A DNA stretch of 64,000 nucleotides, taken from NCBI GenBank assembly GCA_964602515.1, contig CAZRRJ010000003.1:186001-250000 (forward strand). Direction: 5' to 3'. A program made the translations under genes and the position numbers. Below, in pieces: positions 43,041-52,550 of this stretch (the stretch's first letter is position 1; each line of letters begins with the position of its first letter). The DNA is from Carboxylicivirga sp964602515. GTDB taxonomy: Bacteria; Bacteroidota; Bacteroidia; Bacteroidales; Marinilabiliaceae. Below the pieces are notes generated by a model. That model was not told where the DNA came from, made no database searches, and saw only the letters and a list, made by a program, of their open reading frames with translations.

Positions 43041-43739
43041 ATGTCGTTTAGATATAACAATATTTCATTATGTAACGAATGTCATATCAAGTTTAAAGGT
43101 TTTGATACACTTACACATAGCGAACTAAATAAGTTTAAAGAATCGCATTGTAAAGTTGAATACAAAAAAGGCGAAACCATTATAAAAGAAGGCACTCGTT
43201 GTGGCAACATTATATGTATTAAAAAAGGTTTTGCTAAGCTTTATATCAAGGGCCTTGAGAATAAAAGTATTATTATTAAAATACTAAAGAAAGGTGATTT
43301 CATTGTTAGCCCCGGCGTATTTACAGACAACCTAAATCATTTTTCAGTTGCTGCGATTACAGAAATGGATACTTGCTTAATCAGTATTGAAGCCTTTTCA
43401 AATGCTTTCAGAAAAAATAATCGTTTCGCAGAACATATTCTCAAACTTAATCATCATATTACAAATGATCTTTACTCTCAACTCATTAATATTTCGCATA
43501 AGAAAATGACTGGTAGAATAGCTAATACAATATTGTACCTTTCGCAAAATATTTATGATTCAAAAAACTTTTACACCACATTAAGCAGACAAGATTTAGC
43601 AGAACTATCCAGTGTTTCTAAAGAAAGTTTAATTCGTGTTCTCAAAGATTTTAAAGAAAATGGAATAATTAAAATGAGCGGCAATCAAATCGAAATTAAG
43701 TCTGTTAAATTACTGAAGAATATAAGTAGGGTTGGATAA
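43041..43739 (+). CDS. Crp/Fnr family transcription regulator
   Basis: 232 residues. A short N-terminal segment holds CNECH (Cys11, Cys14), with more cysteines at 37, 54 and 59. A cyclic-nucleotide-binding-like barrel (about 38-145, YKKGETIIKEGTRCGNIICIKKGFAKLYIKG) and a C-terminal winged helix (LSRQDLAELSSVSKESLIRVLKDFKENGIIKMSG) follow. The N-terminal CxxC and internal Cys suggest an iron-sulfur or redox sensor of the FNR kind. It is divergent from the cytochrome operon with an FNR-like box between them, so it probably activates that operon in low oxygen. The ligand is not known. Confidence 0.85.
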   Translation: MSFRYNNISLCNECHIKFKGFDTLTHSELNKFKESHCKVEYKKGETIIKEGTRCGNIICIKKGFAKLYIKGLENKSIIIKILKKGDFIVSPGVFTDNLNHFSVAAITEMDTCLISIEAFSNAFRKNNRFAEHILKLNHHITNDLYSQLINISHKKMTGRIANTILYLSQNIYDSKNFYTTLSRQDLAELSSVSKESLIRVLKDFKENGIIKMSGNQIEIKSVKLLKNISRVG

Positions 43740-44554
43740 ATTAAACATTGTTAACACATCAATATTTAAGGGATTTAAGCAACTCTTCATCTAATCAAAC
43801 ATGGGTTACGCTTCAATCACCCATAGTGTTGTATTACTAACCAATAGCCACAATTATTATTTTCCTTTATTAAATATCTGTATTGGATTTTTAGGGTATA
43901 ATTATATCTATTGGTTAGTTCTATTCCCCCACCATAGTAGGTTAGATTATATGAGAAAAAGTGGAGGAAAGAAATCAGATTTTGATGCTGATTATATATT
44001 GTTTCTTTGCAATTACAGGATGCTTACTTTTCTCCAGTTAAACACATGCTTGTTTCTGGTGAGTTCTTTCATTTCTATCTTCTTCCTGATTGGTGGCTAA
44101 ACAATCCTTATTTTGCATAAAATATATCAAGACTGATGCTATAAGTTAAGAAAACAAATGCTCAAATAATTTAGGATTAACAAATCAATTCTGTTATCTC
44201 AACTATGTATTTTCTTTTAATATCTTCATATATGTTTTTTTCCTTTTAGTGTTGCTATTTCCACCCTAATATTCTCCGTTATTTCTAATGTTGCTATTAT
44301 AAGAGATTAAGAAAAACAGAAGTCCGGGTTATATTAATTTTTGGTTTGAAGGCATACCTGCTTCTATGCTTTACTCTTATAATTTCTCACATTCTATCGT
44401 TCAGGAAAAAACGGCGTACAGTTAAGCAAACGGCTCATACTTTGCAATAAAAATAAATCTGCGGTATTAAATTCTTTACTAATAGCCTTGGATCATAAAT
44501 TTGCTTTATATACTTACCTTTTAGTGTCCTATGGTTTACAATTTTTAAACCAAA
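43740..44554. other. Intergenic region with one doubtful small gene
   Basis: About 815 bp between the Crp/Fnr gene and the DUF5686 gene. It holds a 99-codon frame at 43801-44100, reported separately with low confidence. The right-hand 450 bp have no supported gene, no clear hairpin and no repeat that I can name. Confidence 0.6.
43801..44100 (+). CDS. Doubtful small membrane protein
   Basis: 99 residues with two hydrophobic stretches (YYFPLLNICIGFLGYNYIYW near 19-38 and QLNTCLFLVSSFISIFFLIG near 79-98) and a basic loop between them (DYMRKSGGKKSDFD). No family is recognised. The frame lies 61 bp after the Crp/Fnr gene on the same strand. Codon use looks plausible for this genome, but AT-rich intergenic DNA can give such a frame by chance. 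The loop charge fits a small inner-membrane protein. Confidence 0.3.
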   Translation: MGYASITHSVVLLTNSHNYYFPLLNICIGFLGYNYIYWLVLFPHHSRLDYMRKSGGKKSDFDADYILFLCNYRMLTFLQLNTCLFLVSSFISIFFLIGG

Positions 44555-46927
44555 CTAAAACGCAAATTCAATACCTAACTTAAAAGCCCAGTTATCAATT
44601 TCGTCCGGTAATTTATAAGCACCATAACGATAATGAACAGAGAGACCGTATTGAAAAATAAGATTCGAGTACAGTTTTTTTAAATATAAGCCAGACTCAT
44701 AATACCCTTTACTAAAAGATGATACTCCTGTTGGGGCATTACCAAAGGCAATATTTGTACTCAATACAATTTCAGGCTTTATTCTTTTTTCAGTATTTAA
44801 TACAAGTGGTACACCATGACTAAGGTATAAAGCGGTAAACTCACTGGCGGCAAATTCATTTAAACGCATTGTACCAAAGGTATATGGTACAAAAACAGTA
44901 AATGATTTGTAACTCCCTAAAGCACTATAAAGAAATGTATTGGGAAAACTACCAGAAAAATATCCTCCCTGAATACGCAATGTGGTATACATTGAGTTTG
45001 GATAATTAAACTGTTTATGCAAGCGCACTTCATAACGTTGATACACTTTATCACTGGTATCATTCCACCGTCCAACACCAGTATTTAGCCACAACACAGG
45101 CCAGTTTGTACCAGTGGAAATCCGACCAAGCGGCGAATTTATAAAAGTTTCTTTATTGGCCCATTTTAACATTACGCCAACTTCGGTAAAACGAAATGCT
45201 GAAGCAACACCATTACCTGCGACAAAACTATACTCTTTTTGCGGATTAATATCTCCAAATGTAAGGTAAGCTCTTGACTTAAAATATTTCATAAACCGGG
45301 CATCAAATCCCGTTTGCCAAATCTTACTTAAATCCATTGTTTCGGTTAAAAAACGACTAAAGCGTTCACTGGAATAAGCTTTTGTACCATCAATAAATTC
45401 AAACGAACCTGTTGAATATACATCATCCTGATAATTGATGTATACCAGGTTTTCTTTGTTTTGAAACGGCGTTATGGCCAATTTTGCACCATATTTCTCA
45501 TCTTTGTCTCCAAAACCATACGTATAATAGGCTCCAGTAGTAAAATTCTTTGATAAAGCAGGGCTTGTGTATAGCCCCAGGCCTAATTTCAAACCTTCAT
45601 AATCATTATAGTCAACTAATTTAGACAGATCCAGTTGCAAATAGCCTAATGGTAGATAGCCTTTTACAAGTGACATTTGAGTTTTTATTATTGCATCCAG
45701 GTGTTTTCGCCGCCCAATGCTATCCAGTATGTAATAAGTTAATGAATCACGAGTTGTCAACGGCTCATACCGAAACACTTCTATTGCCGGCGCATCATTA
45801 CCGATAACAACATCCTCTATTACTACATTATCAAAATCTTTACTTGTAAAATCGGGCTGCATGTTAACAGCAGTAACATAACTCTTGCCAGTACCAAGCA
45901 CAGGTAATGTCACTTTTTTCATCGCCCCAATACTACCAAGCTTAAGACTACTCTCCAATTGCTTAGGAAACCACAAGCCATTGGAAAGGGGGGCATAACT
46001 CTGACGAATAAACAAGCGTAAGCCATTCTCCGTTCCAGTTGTTGTAGTAGAAACCGTTTTTATTGCTGATGATTTACCATCAATATGAAATGCCCCGGTT
46101 AATCCCCTAAAGTTACGACCTTCTTTGGGCCGGTAAGATATATAGTAAATAGAGTCCCCCAGATTATTTACATATGTGTCTTCCAGAATAAAGCTATACG
46201 CAGATAAACCGGGCTTAGAAGCCGGATTAAGATATGAAAAACCCAATAGTTCAATGTATAGATTATAAAAGGAAAAGGGCTGTAAAGCAGCAGGAAAAGA
46301 TGCTAGAACAGGATCTTTAAGTCCGCTTACCCGACCAGAAATGATCCTTTCTTTACCAATGCCTTTCTTCCAATGTTTTTTTTCTGAAACTGACTCAAAA
46401 AGATACAAATATGTATCATTAATAACTCCCAATGAATCTTTTAATTCATCTATTTCTTCTAAACTCAACCCGGCTGGCCATTCATAATCGAATGTCATTT
46501 TATGATATATGATACAGCTAAATGGATCATATAATTCAGGATTATGAACTGATTTATTCTTAATGACTTCTTGCATTATAACTAAAGCCGGATTTTCACC
46601 AGGCATTACATTTACTGCTGGCAAATGGTATTTTAACGGTGACAAATAAACAATGCTACCATTAAACAGACTATCTGTTGCAATTTGGATACTTAAATAC
46701 CCCAGGCAGCTAACTTTCAGGTGTTCCACAGCAATGTCAGTCCGAATGCTGAATCTGCCATCAATATCAGTAACCGTTCCGGCACCTTCGCTATACACCA
46801 CATTTGCAAAAGCGATCGGCTCTTCTGTTAATTTGTCCAATACCTGCCCTTCTATTTGTTGCGAAACAGCATCAACAACAACCAGAATACAAATTAAAAA
46901 TGACATTACCAGGTATCTAATCATCAT
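44555..46927 (-). CDS. DUF5686 outer-membrane protein with carboxypeptidase-like domain
   Basis: 790 residues from the inner ATG pair at 46927/46924, which gives a signal (MMIRYLVMSFLICILVVVDAVSQ); 32 upstream codons are dropped. The mature part opens with a carboxypeptidase-D regulatory-like domain (IEGQVLDKLTEEPIAFANVVY, GAGTVTDIDGRFSI, KVSCLGYLS), then ALVIMQEVIKNKSVHNPELYDPFSC, a DUF5686 marker. The C-terminal 450 residues look like a beta-barrel ending in WAFKLGIEFAF. Such proteins resemble TonB-linked receptors but lack a plug domain. Their role is unknown; links to the envelope are usual. It is monocistronic, preceded by the rluB terminator. Confidence 0.8.
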   Translation of the reverse strand: MMIRYLVMSFLICILVVVDAVSQQIEGQVLDKLTEEPIAFANVVYSEGAGTVTDIDGRFSIRTDIAVEHLKVSCLGYLSIQIATDSLFNGSIVYLSPLKYHLPAVNVMPGENPALVIMQEVIKNKSVHNPELYDPFSCIIYHKMTFDYEWPAGLSLEEIDELKDSLGVINDTYLYLFESVSEKKHWKKGIGKERIISGRVSGLKDPVLASFPAALQPFSFYNLYIELLGFSYLNPASKPGLSAYSFILEDTYVNNLGDSIYYISYRPKEGRNFRGLTGAFHIDGKSSAIKTVSTTTTGTENGLRLFIRQSYAPLSNGLWFPKQLESSLKLGSIGAMKKVTLPVLGTGKSYVTAVNMQPDFTSKDFDNVVIEDVVIGNDAPAIEVFRYEPLTTRDSLTYYILDSIGRRKHLDAIIKTQMSLVKGYLPLGYLQLDLSKLVDYNDYEGLKLGLGLYTSPALSKNFTTGAYYTYGFGDKDEKYGAKLAITPFQNKENLVYINYQDDVYSTGSFEFIDGTKAYSSERFSRFLTETMDLSKIWQTGFDARFMKYFKSRAYLTFGDINPQKEYSFVAGNGVASAFRFTEVGVMLKWANKETFINSPLGRISTGTNWPVLWLNTGVGRWNDTSDKVYQRYEVRLHKQFNYPNSMYTTLRIQGGYFSGSFPNTFLYSALGSYKSFTVFVPYTFGTMRLNEFAASEFTALYLSHGVPLVLNTEKRIKPEIVLSTNIAFGNAPTGVSSFSKGYYESGLYLKKLYSNLIFQYGLSVHYRYGAYKLPDEIDNWAFKLGIEFAF

Positions 46928-47005
46928 TAACAAATGAACGAGGTTAAGTAAAAATGATAATACTAAATTACAAAAAGAAGTTATGCAGCAATTGAGTTCC
47001 TGAAT

Positions 47006-47043
47006 AAAAAGATCCCCTATCACTCAGAAAGAATAACAGGGGA
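47006..47043 (-). terminator. Terminator after rluB
   Basis: A 6-bp GC-rich stem (TCCCCT, 47013-47018 with 47038-47043) with a 19-base loop is followed on the minus strand by five T residues, 19-56 bp past the rluB stop. The long loop lowers confidence. Confidence 0.6.
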
Positions 47044-47061
47044 CAATAATCTTCGACTTTT

Positions 47062-47946
47062 TTATTTTAATAGACCTGCTTTGAGTCGTGTTACCTCTTT
47101 ATCAGTCAAAAAACGCCATTTCCCACGCGGTACTCCTCGTTTGGTTAAACCAGCAAAATAAACTCTATCCAGTTTATTAACTCTATATCCAAAATGTTCA
47201 AACATACGTCGTACAATACGATTTCGGCCTGAATGAATTTCTATACCTACTTGTGTTTTATCATCCTTATCGACAAAACTAATTGCATCTGCATGTATTG
47301 GGCCATCCTCAAGTGTAATTCCGGATGCCAGTTGCTCTAAATGACTTACAAACACCGGCTTATCCGTAAAAACATGATAAATTTTCTTAGCCTCATATTT
47401 GGGGTGGGTTAATCGCTTGGTTAATTCACCATCATTGGTCAATATTAATAGTCCGGTTGTTTGTTTGTCTAATCGGCCTACCGGATAAATTCGTTGTTCA
47501 CAGGCATCACTAACCAGGTCCATAACAGTTCTTTTAACATGCTTATCCTCAACTGTCGTTACATAATCTTTTGGCTTATTTAAAAGTACATAAACCTTTT
47601 CTTCTGGATTAAGGCGCTTTCCATTATAACGTACATCATCTTTAATACTGACCGTAATTCCCATTTGTGAAACAACTTTGCCGTTGACTGTAATTTCACC
47701 TTTTGCGATTAACACATCAGCATCACGACGACTGCAAACACCAGCATTGGCCACATAACGATTCAATCGAACTTTGCCTTCCGCTTCTTTCTTTCCACCT
47801 TCTTCTTTTTTAAAAGGCTTCTTTCGGGAAAAATCAGGTATTTTATCACCTTGAGGCTTCTTTTTAAAATCCTTACGTTCTCTGCGCTTGGTATCGTCAC
47901 CTTCAAAACGCTTACCGTTACCTCTTTTATTTATTTCTTTCTTCAT
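47062..47946 (-). CDS. rluB: 23S rRNA pseudouridine synthase, RluB/RsuA family
   Basis: 294 residues. A Lys/Arg/Asp-rich N-terminal extension (residues 1-60, GKRFEGDDTKRRERKDFKKK) is common in Bacteroidota members. The S4 RNA-binding domain has VRLNRYVANAGVCSRRDADVLIAKGEI. The catalytic domain has PVGRLDKQTTGLLILTNDGEL (Asp is the nucleophile), THPKYEAKKIYHV and SGRNRIVRRMFEHFGYRVNKLDRV. It isomerises a uridine in 23S rRNA (RluB type) or 16S rRNA (RsuA type); sequence alone does not settle the target, but the length and the tail favour RluB. It stands alone. Confidence 0.85.
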   Translation of the reverse strand: MKKEINKRGNGKRFEGDDTKRRERKDFKKKPQGDKIPDFSRKKPFKKEEGGKKEAEGKVRLNRYVANAGVCSRRDADVLIAKGEITVNGKVVSQMGITVSIKDDVRYNGKRLNPEEKVYVLLNKPKDYVTTVEDKHVKRTVMDLVSDACEQRIYPVGRLDKQTTGLLILTNDGELTKRLTHPKYEAKKIYHVFTDKPVFVSHLEQLASGITLEDGPIHADAISFVDKDDKTQVGIEIHSGRNRIVRRMFEHFGYRVNKLDRVYFAGLTKRGVPRGKWRFLTDKEVTRLKAGLLK

Positions 47947-48234
47947 CTCAAAATCTATTCCATCATAAAACCTGATAATAAATAATCATAACAGGCTGGG
48001 TGAATTAATTTTGCAAAGTTGATAAAAAAAGAGCTGATATGATCGTGCTTTGCACAAAAAATAAAATTTACTTTTTCATCATCTTTCTAAATATATCAGA
48101 ATTGTCTTTTTTTCGAAACCTTACGTAAGCGTTTGCAAACATTTTGAATTTATTTAAAATGATTCGTAAGAAAAAATTGGCTTTTAAAAAAAATACCTTC
48201 ATTTTTGCATGTATACTTTAAAAGCAATTGATTT

Positions 48235-49617
48235 ATGACATTAATAAAATCTATTTCTGGAATTAGAGGAACCATAGGAGGCCGCACAGGTGATGGTCTT
48301 TCACCTCTTGATGTAGTTAAATTTGCATCGGCATACGGACAATGGGCAAAACAGCGCCACTCCGGAAAAATAAAAGTTATTGTAGGTAGAGATGCACGCA
48401 TATCAGGCGATATGATTAAAAACCTTGTGGTTGGTAGTCTACAGGGGCTTGGTATTGATGTTATAAATATTGGTTTAGCAACAACTCCTACAACTGAAAT
48501 TGCTGTTACTGAAGAAAAAGCACAAGGAGGCATTATTCTTACGGCCAGTCATAATCCCAAACAATGGAATGCCTTAAAGTTATTAAATGAAAAAGGTGAG
48601 TTTTTAACTGCTGAAGATGGTGCAGAAGTACTTAAAATAGCTGAAGATGAGAGCTTTCTTTTTGCTGAAGTTGATGATTTGGGGCAAGAAATTAAAAACA
48701 ATACCTACACTGATTTTCATGTACAACATGTACTTGATTTGGAGATGGTAGACGTTGATGCTATTAAAAAAGCCAATTTTACAGTTGCTATCGACTGTGT
48801 TAACAGCGTTGGTGGAATAGCAATACCTGCCCTACTAAAAGCACTCGGCGTTAATAACACACTTGAGTTGTATTGTGAACCTAATGGGCACTTTCCCCAT
48901 AACCCGGAACCATTACCTGAAAACCTGACCGAGATCTCCAAGCTTATTAAAGACAAAAAAGCAGATGTTGGTTTTGTGGTAGATCCTGATGTTGACCGTT
49001 TAGCTATTATTAATGAAGATGGTTCCATGTTTGGTGAAGAATATACTTTAGTTGCCGTTGCTGACTATTTACTTTCTCATAAGGCTGGTAACACAGTTTC
49101 TAACTTGTCATCATCACGTGCGCTGGCCGATATAACCAATACCTTTGGTGGTCAATATCAGCCGGCAGCTGTTGGAGAAGTTAATGTTGTTGCCAAAATG
49201 AAAGAAACAGGAGCCGTAATTGGTGGCGAAGGAAATGGTGGTGTAATATATCCGGAAAGTCATTATGGACGTGATTCTTTAGTAGGCATTGGCTTATTCT
49301 TATCTCATCTGGCCAAAAGCAAATTAAAATGTTCTGAACTTAGAGCCAAATACCCGGAATACCACATTTCTAAAAACAAGATAGAACTTACTACAGGCAT
49401 AAATGTTGATGCTATTTTAAAAGCCATTGAAAAAAAGTATAAGGCCGAAAACATTAATACTATTGATGGTTTAAAAATTGATTTCCCTGAAAAATGGGTT
49501 CAGCTACGCAAATCAAATACAGAACCAATTATTCGTATTTACGCAGAAGCAAAGTCAATGAAAGAAGCTGAAAAATTAGCGCAAACCATTATTGATGACA
49601 TTAAAGCATTGATATAA
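48235..49617 (+). CDS. glmM: Phosphoglucosamine mutase
   Basis: 460 residues of the alpha-D-phosphohexomutase family. The phosphoserine loop is ILTASHNPKQWNALKLL with Ser105. The metal site is VVDPDVDRLAIINEDGS, the sugar loop is GGEGNGGVIYPESHYGRD, and the phosphate-binding loop near the end is RKSNTEPIIRIYAEA. It turns glucosamine-6-phosphate into glucosamine-1-phosphate for peptidoglycan and LPS. Phosphomannomutase is an alternative, since the family overlaps; Bacteroidota members of this length and start (SISGIRGTIGG) are usually called GlmM. A terminator follows. Confidence 0.85.
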   Translation: MTLIKSISGIRGTIGGRTGDGLSPLDVVKFASAYGQWAKQRHSGKIKVIVGRDARISGDMIKNLVVGSLQGLGIDVINIGLATTPTTEIAVTEEKAQGGIILTASHNPKQWNALKLLNEKGEFLTAEDGAEVLKIAEDESFLFAEVDDLGQEIKNNTYTDFHVQHVLDLEMVDVDAIKKANFTVAIDCVNSVGGIAIPALLKALGVNNTLELYCEPNGHFPHNPEPLPENLTEISKLIKDKKADVGFVVDPDVDRLAIINEDGSMFGEEYTLVAVADYLLSHKAGNTVSNLSSSRALADITNTFGGQYQPAAVGEVNVVAKMKETGAVIGGEGNGGVIYPESHYGRDSLVGIGLFLSHLAKSKLKCSELRAKYPEYHISKNKIELTTGINVDAILKAIEKKYKAENINTIDGLKIDFPEKWVQLRKSNTEPIIRIYAEAKSMKEAEKLAQTIIDDIKALI

Positions 49618-49640
49618 CAAGCGCATTAACAATATTTAAC

Positions 49641-49670
49641 AAAGAGCTCGTTTTTTAACGGGCTTTTTTT
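49641..49670 (+). terminator. Terminator after glmM
   Basis: An 8-bp stem with a G-U pair (49645-49652 with 49657-49664), extended by A-T pairs, loop of four T, then seven T. It lies 27 bp past the stop. Confidence 0.85.
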
Positions 49671-49828
49671 GTACTATTACATCACATTTTCATTAATATC
49701 GTAGCTGTTATTCCGATTATAAATTGAATAGCACCACTCAATAGCTTTATTATCTTTTGTTATTCAGCTATATATCGGCATCCAACAAGTACAATTTGAA
49801 AAAGAAATGATATTAACCCCTTATATAA

Positions 49829-51136
49829 ATGATGCTGAATAAAAAGACCTACCTTATTATTAGCCTGGTTACACTAATTGCAATTGTTTTAGTATTATTT
49901 TTTTCAGGCAATACGCAAAATACAAACTACCTGTACACTAAAGTACAGAAGGGCAAATTTATTTCACAAGTATATTCAACAGGACAGCTACAGACAGAGA
50001 ATTCTGAACTAATTCTTTTGCCATCAGAAATATCGAGCCGTAATATTGATCTGTATGAAATTAAGGTTACAAATATTGTAGAAGAAGGAACCCTTGTAGA
50101 TTCAGGTGGTTATGTTGCAAGCCTTGACCATGCTGCTGTTGAAGAATTACGCACAAAAGCAGATGAAGAATTGGAAACAGCTTTAAATGCTTACGAAGAT
50201 GCAAAAATTGATACCAACCTGAATTTAAGTACCCTTAGAGATGAGTTGCTTAATGCTGCTGTTGATTTAGAAGAGAAAAAGCTGATTCTTGAACAATCCA
50301 TTTATGAATCGCCAGCCGTTAAGCGTCAATCTAAACTTGATGTAGAACGTACACAACGAGATTTAGAACAAAAGAAACGCAGTTACAAGCTCAAACAAAA
50401 ACAGGATGAATACAAAGTTTACAGAGCATGGGAAAAGGTAAAAACCAAACAAGAGAAGGTAACAGATATTAATAAATTATTTAATGTTTTAGATGTAACG
50501 GCTCCTAAACCCGGACTAGTCATTTATAGCTTTGATCGTTTTGGCAAAAAAATAAAATCCGGCTCCACAATAAGTCAATGGCGACCACAAATTGCTGAAT
50601 TACCAGATTTAAGTTCCATGATTTCAAAAACATTTATTAATGAAATTGATATTTCAAAGGTTAAAACCGGACAAATTGTAACTGTTGGTATTGATGCTTT
50701 TCCTGAAAAACAGTTTAATGGTGAAGTCGTTTCTGTAGCTAACATTGGACAAGTTATACCAAATGGTGATGCTAAAGTTTTTGAAGTAACAATTAAAATT
50801 GATGGTACAGATAAAGATCTTCGACCAGCCATGACAACAAGCAATATTATTAATACGGCTACGCTTGAAGATATTCTTTATATTCCCTTAGAGTCCTTAT
50901 TTAAAAACGATTCTTTAAGTTATGTTTTCATTAAGGAAAGTGAAAGTAAATTTAAAAAACAGATTGTACAACCCGGGATAAGTAATGAAAACCATGTTCA
51001 TATTTTAAACGGAGTAAACGAGGGTGATGAGCTCCTAATGAACCAACCACCTAACAATGAGCAATTCGCATTTTTCGGATTAGAAATTTATGATTTAATA
51101 CAATCTACTTCTACGGATAGCTTATCTGTTAACTAA
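49829..51136 (+). CDS. HlyD-family periplasmic adaptor (first of two)
   Basis: 435 residues. One N-terminal membrane helix (YLIISLVTLIAIVLVLFFSG) anchors it in the inner membrane. A lipoyl half (IVEEGTLVDSGGYVASLD), a long coiled-coil hairpin (about residues 100-220, rich in Glu and Lys) and the returning half (VTAPKPGLVIYSFDRFGKKI) follow. A barrel domain (ISKVKTGQIVTVGIDAFPEKQFNGEVVSVANIG) closes it. It is the first gene of an export cluster with an ABC permease, a TolC protein and a second adaptor of the same type (54052), with which it shares order and motifs. It is probably the link between permease and TolC. Confidence 0.85.
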   Translation: MMLNKKTYLIISLVTLIAIVLVLFFSGNTQNTNYLYTKVQKGKFISQVYSTGQLQTENSELILLPSEISSRNIDLYEIKVTNIVEEGTLVDSGGYVASLDHAAVEELRTKADEELETALNAYEDAKIDTNLNLSTLRDELLNAAVDLEEKKLILEQSIYESPAVKRQSKLDVERTQRDLEQKKRSYKLKQKQDEYKVYRAWEKVKTKQEKVTDINKLFNVLDVTAPKPGLVIYSFDRFGKKIKSGSTISQWRPQIAELPDLSSMISKTFINEIDISKVKTGQIVTVGIDAFPEKQFNGEVVSVANIGQVIPNGDAKVFEVTIKIDGTDKDLRPAMTTSNIINTATLEDILYIPLESLFKNDSLSYVFIKESESKFKKQIVQPGISNENHVHILNGVNEGDELLMNQPPNNEQFAFFGLEIYDLIQSTSTDSLSVN

Positions 51137-51160
51137 GACTTTGTACTTTATTCAAAAAAG

Positions 51161-52546
51161 ATGAAAAGAATTAAATCTCCAATCAAATCATACCTGCGAT
51201 ATACACATAATATAACAATTGCTGTTGAGGCCATCTTATCCAATAAAACAAAATCTTTTTTAACAGCCTTAGGAATAATGTTTGGGGTAGCAGCTGTAAT
51301 CAGTATGCTGGCAATTGGAAAAGGTGCACAGCAAGAAGTACTGGAACAAATAAAATTAGTTGGTGTAAATAACATCATCATCACCCCTGTTGATCAATCA
51401 ATAGAAGTCAACAGCGAAGCTCAAGCCAAGAGTAAAAATAAAAAAACAAAATTTTCAAGGGGCTTGCATCAGATGGATGCAAAAGCCATATTGGAAACCA
51501 TTCCTTCTGTTAAAAAAGTTAGTCCAGTTATAAGCTTAAATTATCATGCTGTAAAAAAAGGGAAAAGCTACCCGGTGAATCTTGAAGGTGTTTCACCAGA
51601 TTACTTTGATATGCTAAACATTGAACTGGATAAAGGAAAAAGATTCAGCATCCAGCAAACGGAAAAGGGCGTTCCGGTTTGTATTATCGGAGATAATATC
51701 CGAACCCAGTTCTTTAATCAGAATAACCCGATAGGACAATATATTAAGTGCGGGCAAGTCTGGTTACAGGTAATTGGTACAATTAAAAAACGGGATTACA
51801 CGATCTCAGCACCTGACGAAATGGGTATAAACAGTAGTAATAACACAATTATTATCCCTTTTAAAACAATGCTAATGCGTTTTAAAGACCGTAGTGCCAT
51901 TAAACCCGAAGTAATGGATAACATGGCAGGTGGTGGCATGGTGTTTTTTATGGGTAGTAACGGAGAAGAGGATCAACACACTGAATCTACAAAAACAAGC
52001 AACCAGTTGGATAAAATCATTGTACAGGTTAATGATACAGAACAACTATCAGCTACTGCTGATGTAATTAAAAGAATGATACTACGTCGTCATGCCAATT
52101 TATATGATTTTGAAGTAACAGTACCCGAGTTATTATTAAAACAACAACAAAAGACTAACGAGATTTTTAACATCGTACTGGGGGCTATTGCCGGCATATC
52201 TCTTATTGTGGGTGGCATTGGCATTATGAATATCATGCTGGCTTCGGTGTGGGAGCGCATCCGCGAAATCGGTACCCGGCAAGCCATTGGAGCATCCCGA
52301 AAAGATATAATTGTACAATTTTTAGCCGAATCAACATTAATCAGCATCTCGGGTGGATTAATCGGTATTATTCTGGGCGTTCTCCTTGCCCATCTTATTC
52401 ATCTCACTGCCGATATAAAAACTATTGTCTCATTCTTTTCGATAGTTGTTGCCTTTGGCGTATCGGCTACTGTTGGAATTATTTTCGGTTATATCCCTGC
52501 CAAAAGTGCAGCAAATCAAGATCCTGTTGAATCCTTAAGACATTAA
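51161..52546 (+). CDS. MacB/FtsX-type ABC transporter permease
   Basis: 461 residues. An N-terminal membrane helix (SFLTALGIMFGVAAVISMLAIG), a periplasmic MacB_PCD domain (about 75-330: VNNIIITPVDQS, VKKVSPVISLNYHAVKKG, YFDMLNIELDKGKRFS), then three C-terminal helices (IVLGAIAGISLIVGGIGIMNIMLASVWERIREIGTRQAIGA, LISISGGLIGIILGVLLA, FSIVVAFGVSATVGIIFGYIPA). ERIREIGTRQAIGA is the family marker of the MacB/LolCE-type FtsX domain. No nucleotide-binding domain is fused to it and none is encoded nearby, which is unusual. The start is 24 bp after the adaptor stop. Substrate unknown. Confidence 0.88.
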   Translation: MKRIKSPIKSYLRYTHNITIAVEAILSNKTKSFLTALGIMFGVAAVISMLAIGKGAQQEVLEQIKLVGVNNIIITPVDQSIEVNSEAQAKSKNKKTKFSRGLHQMDAKAILETIPSVKKVSPVISLNYHAVKKGKSYPVNLEGVSPDYFDMLNIELDKGKRFSIQQTEKGVPVCIIGDNIRTQFFNQNNPIGQYIKCGQVWLQVIGTIKKRDYTISAPDEMGINSSNNTIIIPFKTMLMRFKDRSAIKPEVMDNMAGGGMVFFMGSNGEEDQHTESTKTSNQLDKIIVQVNDTEQLSATADVIKRMILRRHANLYDFEVTVPELLLKQQQKTNEIFNIVLGAIAGISLIVGGIGIMNIMLASVWERIREIGTRQAIGASRKDIIVQFLAESTLISISGGLIGIILGVLLAHLIHLTADIKTIVSFFSIVVAFGVSATVGIIFGYIPAKSAANQDPVESLRH

Positions 52547-52550
52547 TCTT

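Noticed and set aside
43745..43760. A second FNR-like site after the regulator gene (TTGTT...ATCAA)
   Set aside because: The half-sites are five bases apart instead of four and the first has an extra mismatch; it also lies downstream of the gene.
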